The position numbers and the translations under genes were made by a program. From NCBI GenBank assembly GCA_028565715.1, contig JAOXYC010245345.1, positions 1 to 10,278 of the forward strand: DNA of 10,278 nt. Reading direction: 5' to 3'. The DNA is from Phoronis pallida. Lineage: Eukaryota > Phoronida > Phoronidae. A model generated the notes under the pieces. It saw only the letters and a list, made by a program, of their open reading frames with translations, did no database searches and was not told the DNA's origin. Shown here in pieces: positions 1 to 7,096 of this stretch (positions are counted from its first letter, which is position 1; every line of letters begins with the position of its first letter).

Positions 1-62
1 AAGGAGGAAGAATGATTATAAATAGAAGAATAAGAAAAAATAGAAGTAAGATAACATTATAA
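1..62 (+). CDS. rpmH: 50S ribosomal protein bL34, C-terminal fragment (5' end outside the window)
   Basis: The frame with codons from base 3 reads GGRMIINRRIRKNRSKITL and stops at TAA 60-62. This matches the end of bL34, a small basic protein of the large ribosomal subunit, whose family C-terminus has the pattern G-G-R-x-(V/I)-(I/L)-x-x-R-R-x-K-x-R-x-x-L-T-(V/L). The piece is about 20 of the usual 44-46 residues, so the rest lies before base 1. The identity is reinforced by what follows: rnpA and then a YidC-like gene, the classic bacterial rpmH-rnpA-yidC order. The purine run at 1-10 looks like a Shine-Dalgarno site before an ATG at 12, but both are coding sequence here. The fragment is short, yet pattern and synteny agree. 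Confidence 0.82.
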   Translation, partial: GGRMIINRRIRKNRSKITL

Positions 63-97
63 TAAGAAGAAATAGAAAATTATATCAAGATGATGTC

Positions 98-370
98 ATG
101 GATATTATATTAGACACAAAGAAAAGAATTATAGTTCCAAAAAAAAATATTAAATTAGCAGTATATAGAAATATTATGAAAAGACAAGTTAAACATATTT
201 ATCTTATAGTGTATAGAAATATTATAATATATAATAAAAATTATTATAAATTAGAAAAAATATTAAATAGAATAACATTTATAGTAAATAAATATAAGAA
301 GAATAAGTTATATAAATTAATACAAATTGCTAATTGTTTAATTATGCAGATATATAACTTAAATAAATAG
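98..370 (+). CDS. rnpA: Ribonuclease P protein component, short and diverged
   Basis: This is the protein cofactor of RNase P, which binds the catalytic RNA and helps trim tRNA 5' leaders. Residues 12-29 (IVPKKNIKLAVYRNIMKR) reproduce the family RNR motif, S-K-K-x-x-x-x-A-V-x-R-N-x-x-K-R, with K15, K16, A21, V22, R24, N25, K28 and R29 in place. The following YRNIIIYNK and KLEKIL fit the last strand and helix of the family. The gene follows rpmH, as in most bacteria. From ATG 98 the protein has 90 residues against the usual 105-130, and the N-terminal half is almost absent. The frame is open back to base 50, and the upstream codons read IRRNRKLYQ, like the usual RnpA N-terminus, so an ATA start at 59 or 62 overlapping the rpmH stop is plausible. 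No Shine-Dalgarno site precedes ATG 98. Residues 60-90 are an unassigned tail. Confidence 0.72.
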   Translation: MDIILDTKKRIIVPKKNIKLAVYRNIMKRQVKHIYLIVYRNIIIYNKNYYKLEKILNRITFIVNKYKKNKLYKLIQIANCLIMQIYNLNK

Positions 371-428
371 TTTATTATATTTGATAAAAGAGTAATGTAT
401 CAATATATATTTAAGAACAAAGATAAAA

Positions 429-1796
429 ATGAATAATAATATTCCTTTTGAAGATCTGCTAATAATAGACTCAGATAATATAAGCTCAAAGGAGCACAAA
501 AATAAATCTAGTATTTTTGTAAATCCATACAACAATACTATAAGTTATAATTGTAATGGTGATAATAATCAATATTTACAATTCTTTTTACCAGAATATT
601 TTAATATTCATAGAAATTATAATTTTTTAGATAATGATGGATTAATAACTGCTGAATCAAATATAAAGGTTTTTAATCGTAAAAAAGATATTTCTAGTGA
701 TATACATATATACAGTGAATTAAAAAATGATGTACATACATTTTTAATTAATATGTCTACAAATATTAAAATTAATAACCCTATTCATATAGTTAGCATG
801 AAATTATTATACAAGCCTAAGTTAGGTTTAATTAATAAAATACTAAATTATTTTAGTAGGACATCAATGCAGATATTATATAGCAATGATTTTATAAAAT
901 TATCTGAAAATAATATCACTAACTTATTAGCAAAAAAGAATACAAGAGTATTAATCTATCATCCTAATAATACAGAAAGTAAATTTATTGAATTAAAAAT
1001 TCCAAAAAATTATTTAATTTCTTATAATGAATATACTTATAGCTATGATAATATATTCAATTTATCAATACATGCTAATAATAATGATTATCAGTATAAT
1101 AATATTAATATTAAAATTCATAACTTTTCAGAAATATCTAGTAATTATATATATACAAAATATGGATTTAATCAAACTAGAAAGATATATGGAATAATTA
1201 AAGCAATTATATGTGCAATAATGATATTTTTAATAAGATTTGAAATAAAAAATAAGTTTATACATATGTTAATAACTTATAGTATATATATATCATTAAC
1301 ATCTTTATTATTATTAATTATTATGTTTATTATTAATATTATAAAGAAAATTTATTTCCTTTCTAGTAAACAAATGAATGATAATACCCCTAAAACAATT
1401 ATTACATTAAATTCATTATCAATTAATTTTGCTATGAATACAGTATTTTGGCTTACTTTATTATTTCTAAGAAATTTTAATATCTTGGAAATTAGTGATA
1501 GTATTTTTGGTATAGCTTGTAATCAAGAGATGAAGTATTTACGTTTTATAATTCCAGTTTTAATTGAAATATCATTCTACTTTATTGGATCACTTGTAAT
1601 TAAAAACTATAATAAAAAATATTTATATGATCATATAGTAATGTCTATTATGATTGCAATTATTATCTTTACAGAATCAAATAAGCAAGCAAGTGGATTA
1701 GGAGTATATAGTGTTGCAGGAGGTTTAATAATATTAATAATACCTATGATAATAAGAAATACATTAAAAATTAAAAAGCATAAATCAAATTATTAA
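429..1796 (+). CDS. yidC: Membrane protein insertase YidC (Oxa1 family), diverged and lacking TM1
   Basis: YidC inserts and folds inner-membrane proteins, alone or with the Sec translocon. Order within the protein: a strand-rich, Asn/Tyr-rich domain at about 28-245, like the periplasmic P1 domain of Gram-negative YidC, then hydrophobic segments at about 254-270, 276-305, 328-348, 370-391, 402-416 and 421-442, and a basic tail. Residues 374-383 (IIPVLIEISF) match the family LPILMGVTMF, and 420-432 (QASGLGVYSVAGG) match F-P-(A/S)-G-L-V-L-Y-x-x-x-N-N. Position after rpmH and rnpA makes the call much firmer. Odd points: the usual N-terminal membrane anchor is absent, and an in-frame TAA at 393-395 leaves no room for it upstream. 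The groove arginine of the first conserved helix is not visible. The cytoplasmic C1 hairpin (about 306-326) is very short. The start at ATG 429 has no clear ribosome binding site. Length 455 compares with about 550 in E. coli. Confidence 0.74.
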   Translation: MNNNIPFEDLLIIDSDNISSKEHKNKSSIFVNPYNNTISYNCNGDNNQYLQFFLPEYFNIHRNYNFLDNDGLITAESNIKVFNRKKDISSDIHIYSELKNDVHTFLINMSTNIKINNPIHIVSMKLLYKPKLGLINKILNYFSRTSMQILYSNDFIKLSENNITNLLAKKNTRVLIYHPNNTESKFIELKIPKNYLISYNEYTYSYDNIFNLSIHANNNDYQYNNINIKIHNFSEISSNYIYTKYGFNQTRKIYGIIKAIICAIMIFLIRFEIKNKFIHMLITYSIYISLTSLLLLIIMFIINIIKKIYFLSSKQMNDNTPKTIITLNSLSINFAMNTVFWLTLLFLRNFNILEISDSIFGIACNQEMKYLRFIIPVLIEISFYFIGSLVIKNYNKKYLYDHIVMSIMIAIIIFTESNKQASGLGVYSVAGGLIILIIPMIIRNTLKIKKHKSNY

Positions 1797-1815
1797 ATAA
1801 AATAAAAATATTCTA

Positions 1816-1902
1816 GGAAGTAAAGGGATTCGAACCCTTGTACAAATACTATTTGTAACATGAACTCCAATCATGCGTTTTCAGCCTCTCAACCATACTT
1901 CC
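1816..1902 (-). tRNA. tRNA-Ser(GGA)
   Basis: Read on the minus strand, a class II tRNA of 87 bases folds with a perfect seven-pair acceptor stem (GGAAGTA with TACTTCC). It has a five-pair anticodon stem (CATGA/TCATG) around loop TTGGAGT, so the anticodon is GGA, which reads UCU and UCC serine codons. A long variable arm (TACAAA/TTTGTA) and a five-pair T stem (AAGGG/CCCTT) with loop TTCGAAT complete it. The extended variable arm is the hallmark of serine tRNAs. CCA is not encoded, since the bases after the acceptor stem read T-A-G. The discriminator would therefore be U rather than the usual G of tRNA-Ser. It lies antisense between two plus-strand clusters and so needs its own promoter. Confidence 0.95.
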
Positions 1903-1990
1903 ATATATATTAAATTTTATATCATAATAGTAACATATAGACGTATATACATTATTTTATTATTATTTTAATAAATATATTTTATATAAA

Positions 1991-3166
1991 GTGTTTAGTC
2001 TAAAAGAATATGCAAAAAAATATTTATTATTTATATTTAATGATATGTGTCCAGGGCAAGTTGCATTTTTACCTAAAGGAGTTATTATGATAGAAAAAAT
2101 GAAATCAATTATATCTTTTTTTTATAAAAAAAATGGATATAAAGAAGTATCTTCATTTTCTATAGCTCAAGATATATACTGGAAACAGACTGGTCATCTT
2201 GATAAATATATATCAAATATGTATCAAATAGATGACCATATGTTATTAAAGCCTATGAATTGTCCAATGCATATGATTATAGCAAAAGATATTTATAATA
2301 GTAATCACTTGCTGCCTATTATGTTATATGAGTTTAATTACTGTTTTCGTAAAGAAAATAGTGGTAATATAGGAGGAATTTTTAGACTTATAAGATTTAC
2401 TCAAGATGATGTTCATATTATAACAATAACTGATAAAATTCAAGAAATACTATTTAGATTTTATACAAATATTATTACTATATATAAGAAATTTTGTATT
2501 ACAAATATAACATTTAGAATATCTAGAACAGACTCAAGTTTTATAGGAGATAATAGTAAAAAAGAAAGACTAGAAGAACAAATAATTTATTTTTTTAAAA
2601 AGAATGAAATAAATTTTATAGAAAGTAATGATGGTGCTTTTTATGGGCCCAAGATTGATATTATAATTAAAGATAGTCAACACAGAGATTGGCAGGTAGG
2701 TACTATTCAGCTTGATTTATGTACTCTTGAGAGGATAAATTTCCCATTTCAGAATGAACATAAACAACAAGATACTATTCTTATACACCAAGCAATATTT
2801 GGAACATTTGAGAGATTTTTAGGAATTGTGATAGAACATAATAGTAATATTCCTTGCTCAATAACACCATATTTTGCAGTTTTTATTACAATTCATCAAA
2901 ATAATAAACATATTGAATATTCTCAAGAAATTATTAATTCTATAAATAGGAAATATGATGATATAGATACTAAATTTAATAATGAACATATTAATATGAA
3001 AATAAAGAAATCTTATCATTATAAATATATTTGTATAATTGGAGAGAATGAAGTAAAAGATAATAATATAAGTATTATTGAAACTACTAATAATAATAAA
3101 TATCTAATATCAAGAGATAAATTAATTAATTTATTTATACAAGATGATATATCAAGATATAATTAA
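1991..3166 (+). CDS. thrS: Threonyl-tRNA synthetase, minimal form without TGS and editing domains
   Basis: Class II synthetase that charges tRNA-Thr. The catalytic core runs from about 15 to 285. It includes KPMNCPMH (88-94 region, zinc ligand C91), motif 2 with FRKENSG (R120), FTQDDVHI (zinc ligand H142), DGAFYGPKIDI (214-224), RDWQVGTIQLD, and motif 3 with LIHQAIFGTFERF (zinc ligand H266, R275). The anticodon-binding domain follows (about 292-391) and keeps the YICIIGENEV strand. The family's N-terminal TGS domain and the Ser-tRNA-Thr editing domain are missing: the protein begins where the catalytic domain normally begins, giving 391 residues against about 640. The start is GTG 1991; the frame is open to 1934 but has no ATG there, and the next ATG (2042) would cut into the core. 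It heads a run continuing with infC 21 bases later, the usual thrS-infC order. Confidence 0.96.
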   Translation: MFSLKEYAKKYLLFIFNDMCPGQVAFLPKGVIMIEKMKSIISFFYKKNGYKEVSSFSIAQDIYWKQTGHLDKYISNMYQIDDHMLLKPMNCPMHMIIAKDIYNSNHLLPIMLYEFNYCFRKENSGNIGGIFRLIRFTQDDVHIITITDKIQEILFRFYTNIITIYKKFCITNITFRISRTDSSFIGDNSKKERLEEQIIYFFKKNEINFIESNDGAFYGPKIDIIIKDSQHRDWQVGTIQLDLCTLERINFPFQNEHKQQDTILIHQAIFGTFERFLGIVIEHNSNIPCSITPYFAVFITIHQNNKHIEYSQEIINSINRKYDDIDTKFNNEHINMKIKKSYHYKYICIIGENEVKDNNISIIETTNNNKYLISRDKLINLFIQDDISRYN

Positions 3167-3187
3167 ATAAAAATATAGTTATCGTTT

Positions 3188-3715
3188 ATGATAAAAAGCA
3201 AAACTAAGCCAAAGAAGGTTGTTATACAAGATAAGATTCCAATTATTAAGTCAAATACTAATTATAGTCAAGTTCGTATAGTAGATGAAGATAAAAATAA
3301 TATAGGTATTTTTGATATTAAATCAGCACTTAAGTTAGCAAGTGATCAAGATAAACAATTAGTACAAGTATCATTTAATGAAATACCAATATGTATTGTA
3401 TGTGATTATAATGAATATATTTATAAAATAAACAAAACAACAAAAAAGCAGTCGAATAAGAGTATAGTTACAAAAGAAATACAAATTAATACAAAGATTG
3501 ATTTACAAGATATTATAAGAAAGCTTGATAAGATAATTGATACTATAGAAGAGGATTCTAAAATTACTCTTATTATTCGAAAGAATTATAAAGATACTTT
3601 AGATACAATGAATTTTATTCAGAATTTTTTTATAGGTAAGAATGTTGATGTAAAAAATATAACTAGTAGCAAAGATAGGCGAAACACTAAATTACAAATT
3701 AGCAAGAAAAAATAA
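3188..3715 (+). CDS. infC: Translation initiation factor IF-3
   Basis: IF-3 binds the 30S subunit, prevents premature 50S joining and checks the initiator tRNA and start codon. The N-terminal domain (about 24-82) shows the family pattern: SQVRIVDEDKNNIGIFDIKSA, then ALKLASDQDKQLVQVS, then PICIVCDYNEYIYKINK, equivalent to the usual P-x-x-C-(R/K)-I-x-D-(Y/F)-x-K-(F/Y)-x-Y. A lysine-rich linker leads to a more diverged C-terminal domain (about 95-175) with KEIQINTKIDLQD, KITLIIRKNYKD and a basic end. Length 175 is normal for the family (about 180). Here the start is an ordinary ATG, not the rare AUU known from enterobacterial infC, and there is no Shine-Dalgarno site. It lies between thrS and nusB. 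The usual downstream rpmI and rplT are not here. Confidence 0.93.
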   Translation: MIKSKTKPKKVVIQDKIPIIKSNTNYSQVRIVDEDKNNIGIFDIKSALKLASDQDKQLVQVSFNEIPICIVCDYNEYIYKINKTTKKQSNKSIVTKEIQINTKIDLQDIIRKLDKIIDTIEEDSKITLIIRKNYKDTLDTMNFIQNFFIGKNVDVKNITSSKDRRNTKLQISKKK

Positions 3716-3721
3716 TAAAAT

Positions 3722-4204
3722 ATGTCTTTTGAGAAAAGATTGATACAAACAATGCTAATTTATAGCATGGGTGAAAAGCCTGAAAATTTAATATTTGATT
3801 TATCTTACTATAAATTATTAATAGAACATACAATTAAGAATAATAAACCAATAGATATAATAATGAATAACATTGATTATATTAATAAAATTAAGAGTAT
3901 GTACTTAGAAAAATATAAATTAGCTGACAATGTTTTTAAAAGTCATTGCAATAATAATATTTCTAATATGTATTTATTTCCCCTTATTATTATGCGTTTA
4001 ATTTTTATAGAAATATTTGTTAATAATCAAAATATTAAAATAGTAATGAATGATTATTTTAATATAGCTAAATATTTTAATATTAAATTATCTACAATGA
4101 AGCAAATTAATTCTATAATACAACAAATTTATACTGTAAAAGTATATATAATAGTCTTATTAATTTTTTGCCTTAATAAGTTTATAAACAAAGATTTAGG
4201 ATAA
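3722..4204 (+). CDS. nusB: Probable NusB, antitermination and rRNA transcription factor, with a hydrophobic tail
   Basis: NusB with NusE (uS10) binds boxA RNA and supports rRNA transcription. The protein is all helical by appearance. Residues 3-15 (FEKRLIQTMLIYS) fit the first family helix, R-x-x-A-x-Q-x-L-Y-x-x. Residues 86-136 fit the C-terminal core: (I/L)-x-R-L-x-x-x-E-(I/L)-(F/L) at 90-99, I-x-x-x-V-x-x-(N/D)-(E/D)-Y-x-x-(I/L)-A-K-x-F at 105-119, then a helix with K-x-I-N-x-I. Length 160 is slightly over the usual 130-150. Instead of ending after the last helix it carries a strongly hydrophobic stretch (about 140-152, VYIIVLLIFCL) and a short polar end, unusual for a soluble factor. It starts six bases after the infC stop and is followed by hppA, an order familiar from alphaproteobacteria. 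Diverged, so the call rests on motif order plus context. Confidence 0.6.
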   Translation: MSFEKRLIQTMLIYSMGEKPENLIFDLSYYKLLIEHTIKNNKPIDIIMNNIDYINKIKSMYLEKYKLADNVFKSHCNNNISNMYLFPLIIMRLIFIEIFVNNQNIKIVMNDYFNIAKYFNIKLSTMKQINSIIQQIYTVKVYIIVLLIFCLNKFINKDLG

Positions 4205-4238
4205 ATTGAAAAATTTGATTTTATAATATTTAAAAAAA

Positions 4239-6179
4239 ATGTTTTCATATATATATGTTATATTTGCATTTACAGTTATTCCACCATTATCATTATTGAC
4301 AAGTAATATTGTATATGTATTTAAAAAAAATAAAGAAGAGAAACAGAAAAAAACTGTTATTGATTTAGTAAATAATTCTATTAAATATATATTAAATAGT
4401 AATTTAATAGGATTAATATCTGTTTTTGTATGTTTATATTTATTTGATTTATTAAAAATTCAAGGTGTAATATTAGCATATACTTTTTCATATATTGTAT
4501 ACAATATATCTAAGTATTCAATGATTCATATTGCTAGCTCTATAAAAAAAATGACATTACAAAAGCAATTTGATACAAAATATGTAGCATATATGATATT
4601 TATGGCATCTATATTTCTTAGTTATATAATAGTTATATGCATATCTTTATTACATAGTTTTTTAAAGTTAAATATATTTCCTGATGTTAGTTTATTAAGA
4701 ATTCAAGATTCTAAAGACATACTTAAATTAATAATAAGTTTTATTTTTACTTCATATATTATAAAGTTTTCTGGAAACTTTATGACAAAGATAGGTGATA
4801 TTGTGTCTGACTATACAAAAAAAATAGTTTTAAAAAAAGAAGAAGATAAATCAATAGATAAATTTAGTATTTTAGATAATATAGGTGACATTATAGGAGA
4901 TCTATATGGTAATATAATAGATCTTATATCAATATTTCTTATATTTTCTTATTTAGTGCTATTTAAATATGTTTCTATGTCTAATATATTTCAAACATTA
5001 TGTCTTGCTAGTATATTTAAATTAAGTATAATGACTATTTTATTAATGATATCTAGTGAGTTTTTAGATATAAAAAAGATGATGTCTAATTTTCTTGCTT
5101 TACATATAATAATGCAATTATTAAGATATATATTTGATTCTTTTATAATGAAATATTTATTCTTTAAATCAGAACTTGTATCTACTTTAATAATAAAAAA
5201 TATAGCTACAACTTCTTTATTATTTATTATTTTAATTGTTATATTTTTTATTGATAAAACATATCATTATGCATCATTAATATACATTAAAATGACTTCA
5301 AAGCTTGGAATACTTTCTACTATGTTAACACCAATATTTGCAGGTATATTAATGATTGAAACAATAACAAGAAAATTACAAATATTATTCTTGTTTTCTT
5401 TAAATGGTGCAGATTTTTTTTCAAGTATGTATTTCTCAAATATCGATTTTATTCTTACATCAGTATATTTTTTAATAATACATTTATCATTTAGTGTATT
5501 ATCAGATAGTATATGTGGATTATATAAGAAATTAATGTTAGAAAAAGAAAATATAAACAATGAAAGTAAAAATACTATTAAAGATATAGCAGAATATAAA
5601 AAAATGCAAATTAAGTATGAAAATTTTCTTGAAGAATGCGATAATTCAGGAAATAAAGCTAAAATCTCTATAAGACTAATAATATCTACAATGTTTATAA
5701 CATCTGTATATATGGTAAGCGTTATACCCTATAGTACGTCATTTAATTTGTCTGTAATTCCAATTGTTTTATTACCATTTATATTGATACAAGCTCCATT
5801 TATTATTATGTTGTATTATGTTATAAGTAATCAAAATATGTCAGAGAAAAGCTTATATACTAAATGTATACTTAATAGTCAAGCATTATTTTCAGGTATA
5901 TTTCTTACTATATTTAGAATAAATTATAGTGATTTAGCAGTAGGTTTTATTCCATTATTATTACTTAGTTCATATTATGCATTAGTAGGTGGTATATTAG
6001 ATATATCTAAGAAAAAATCAGAAATGAAAGAAGTAATTGTACAAGAGGAAACTCACAAAGAATTAATAAAACATGATTTAATAGGAGATGTAATGAAAGA
6101 TATTATGGCTCCATCATTCTTTTCTGTTGCTGGATTATTATTATTAAAATATATATTTGAAATTATTAAAAATTATTAA
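4239..6179 (+). CDS. hppA: Proton-pumping membrane pyrophosphatase (K+-independent type), highly diverged
   Basis: This integral membrane enzyme hydrolyses pyrophosphate and pumps H+ across the inner membrane. The protein has 646 residues (family about 660-770), with many membrane helices. Family motifs are in order: TKIGDIVSDYTKK (183-195; T-K-A-A-D-V-G-A-D-L in relatives) with D187 and D191; LDNIGDIIGDLYGNIIDL (212-229) with D213, D217, D221 and D228; VLSDSICG (420-427) with D423; CDNSGNKAKISIR (467-479) with D468, N472, K475 and R479; GGILDISKKK (584-593) with D588; and HDLIGDVMKDIMAPS (612-626) with D613, D617, K620 and D621. The substrate- and Mg-binding acidic and lysine positions therefore survive although the surrounding sequence is hardly conserved. 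K475 occupies the position where lysine marks K+-independent enzymes (GNTTKA) against alanine in K+-dependent ones. It sits between nusB and rplM. The start is ATG 4239, without a ribosome binding site. Confidence 0.88.
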   Translation: MFSYIYVIFAFTVIPPLSLLTSNIVYVFKKNKEEKQKKTVIDLVNNSIKYILNSNLIGLISVFVCLYLFDLLKIQGVILAYTFSYIVYNISKYSMIHIASSIKKMTLQKQFDTKYVAYMIFMASIFLSYIIVICISLLHSFLKLNIFPDVSLLRIQDSKDILKLIISFIFTSYIIKFSGNFMTKIGDIVSDYTKKIVLKKEEDKSIDKFSILDNIGDIIGDLYGNIIDLISIFLIFSYLVLFKYVSMSNIFQTLCLASIFKLSIMTILLMISSEFLDIKKMMSNFLALHIIMQLLRYIFDSFIMKYLFFKSELVSTLIIKNIATTSLLFIILIVIFFIDKTYHYASLIYIKMTSKLGILSTMLTPIFAGILMIETITRKLQILFLFSLNGADFFSSMYFSNIDFILTSVYFLIIHLSFSVLSDSICGLYKKLMLEKENINNESKNTIKDIAEYKKMQIKYENFLEECDNSGNKAKISIRLIISTMFITSVYMVSVIPYSTSFNLSVIPIVLLPFILIQAPFIIMLYYVISNQNMSEKSLYTKCILNSQALFSGIFLTIFRINYSDLAVGFIPLLLLSSYYALVGGILDISKKKSEMKEVIVQEETHKELIKHDLIGDVMKDIMAPSFFSVAGLLLLKYIFEIIKNY

Positions 6180-6226
6180 ATAATAAATATATTTTTGTTC
6201 TAAAATTTATCTAAAAACTAAAAGAA

Positions 6227-6598
6227 ATGAAATTAAAATCAGATCTTAGTGTTCATCATTTTCATATTGATGCATCAGAATATATTTATGGTCATCTTTG
6301 TCAATATGTAGCTATGCTTCTTATGGGAAAAAATAATGTCTGTAGAGATTTCTGTAAACCACATAATGTAATAATAATAAAAAATCTTAGTAATGTTAAA
6401 TTTAGTACAGATAAAAAACCAAAACAGTTAATAATGTATAAACATTCAGGGTATATGGGAGGATTAAAAAAGAGAAGTTTTAAAGAAATGTTAGAATTAA
6501 ATCAGGAATCTAAATTTTTTATTTATTCTTTAAGAAAAATGATTCCTAAAAATAAAATTTTTAATAAAAGAATTCATTCTAATATTATTTTCAAGTAA
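6227..6598 (+). CDS. rplM: 50S ribosomal protein bL13 (uL13)
   Basis: An early-assembly protein of the large subunit that binds 23S rRNA. Key family blocks are seen: HFHIDASEYIYGHLCQYVA near the N-terminus (family W-x-x-x-D-A-x-x-x-x-L-G-R-L-A), KPHNVIIIKN at 44-53, YKHSGYMGGLKKRSF at 71-85 (family Y-(R/K)-H-(S/T)-G-Y-P-G-G-L-K), and MIPKNKIFNKRI at 105-116 (family M-L-P-K-N-x-L-G-R). Length 123 is somewhat short (usually about 140-150), with the loss at the C-terminus. It is followed 31 bases later by rpsI, the near-universal rplM-rpsI pair, so the two are probably co-transcribed with the genes upstream. The start at ATG 6227 keeps the normal distance to the first conserved block. Confidence 0.95.
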   Translation: MKLKSDLSVHHFHIDASEYIYGHLCQYVAMLLMGKNNVCRDFCKPHNVIIIKNLSNVKFSTDKKPKQLIMYKHSGYMGGLKKRSFKEMLELNQESKFFIYSLRKMIPKNKIFNKRIHSNIIFK

Positions 6599-6629
6599 AA
6601 TATAAAAAAAATAATATTATAAATAATTA

Positions 6630-7046
6630 ATGAATAAATTATTTTACGCAAAAAAGAAAAGTGCAATTTGTAGACTTTTCCATACAGATAAGATTAATAG
6701 TATATTAGTTAATAAACAACCAATTGATAAATACTTTCAAAATATAGATATGTATATTGACCCTATCAAGTTACTCATTTCAAAATTCAATTATAATGAA
6801 GATATAAATGGTTTTATATGTAATGTTAGGTCTGGTGGTAAATCATCTCAAAGTCATACTATTAAATTTGCTATAGGAAGATATTTAAGAGATAAATTCA
6901 AGAATAATCTTTCTATAGAAGAATATAAGGAAAAAGTATCTTTATTGAGAAAAGCTGGAGTAGTTACAGTTGATAGGAGATGTATATATCCTAAAATATA
7001 CGGTAGAAAGAAAGCAAATAAGCTTAGACAAAGATCTAAAAGATAA
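6630..7046 (+). CDS. rpsI: 30S ribosomal protein uS9
   Basis: A small-subunit protein whose C-terminal tail reaches the P-site tRNA. The N-terminus YAKKKSAICRLF (6-17) fits the family (G/T)-G-R-R-K-x-(A/S)-x-A-R-V, followed by INSILVNKQPIDKYF (22-36). VRSGGKSSQSHTIKFAIGR (66-84) fits V-x-G-G-G-x-x-x-Q-A-x-A-I-x-x-G-I-A-R-A-L. LRKAGVVTVDRRCIYPKIYGRKKANK (106-131) matches the family L-(R/K)-x-A-G-(F/L)-L-T-x-D-x-R-x-x-E-x-K-K-x-G-x-x-K-A-R, and the protein ends RSKR like the universal (F/Y)-S-K-R. Length 138 is normal. It is the last gene of the plus-strand run and is followed by an A+T inverted repeat facing the convergent gene. Confidence 0.96.
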   Translation: MNKLFYAKKKSAICRLFHTDKINSILVNKQPIDKYFQNIDMYIDPIKLLISKFNYNEDINGFICNVRSGGKSSQSHTIKFAIGRYLRDKFKNNLSIEEYKEKVSLLRKAGVVTVDRRCIYPKIYGRKKANKLRQRSKR

Positions 7047-7065
7047 AATAAATAAGTTTTTTAAT

Positions 7066-7096
7066 AAAAATTATATTTTTTGTATATATAATTTTT
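7066..7096. terminator. A+T-only inverted repeat between convergent genes, possible bidirectional terminator
   Basis: AAAAATTATA at 7066-7075 and TATAATTTTT at 7087-7096 are perfect reverse complements, extended by one inner T-A pair to eleven pairs around a nine-base loop. The hairpin starts 20 bases after the rpsI stop and just reaches the stop codon of the opposing gene, with T runs on both strands. Place and symmetry suit a two-way terminator, but the stem has no G-C pair and such repeats also arise by chance in DNA of this composition. Confidence 0.3.

Noticed and set aside
1-14. AAGGAGG followed by ATG at 12 as a ribosome binding site and start of a tiny gene
   Set aside because: The same frame reads through from base 3 as G-G-R-M and matches the interior of bL34, so the purine run is coding.
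98-370. Ribosomal protein bL20 as an alternative identity
   Set aside because: A loose match of the C-terminal half was noted, but the RNR motif and the rpmH-rnpA-yidC order fit RNase P protein much better.
5267-5560. Minus-strand open frame of 97 codons inside hppA
   Set aside because: It is antisense to well-supported hppA motifs, has no family resemblance or start signal, and such frames are expected in A+T-rich coding DNA.
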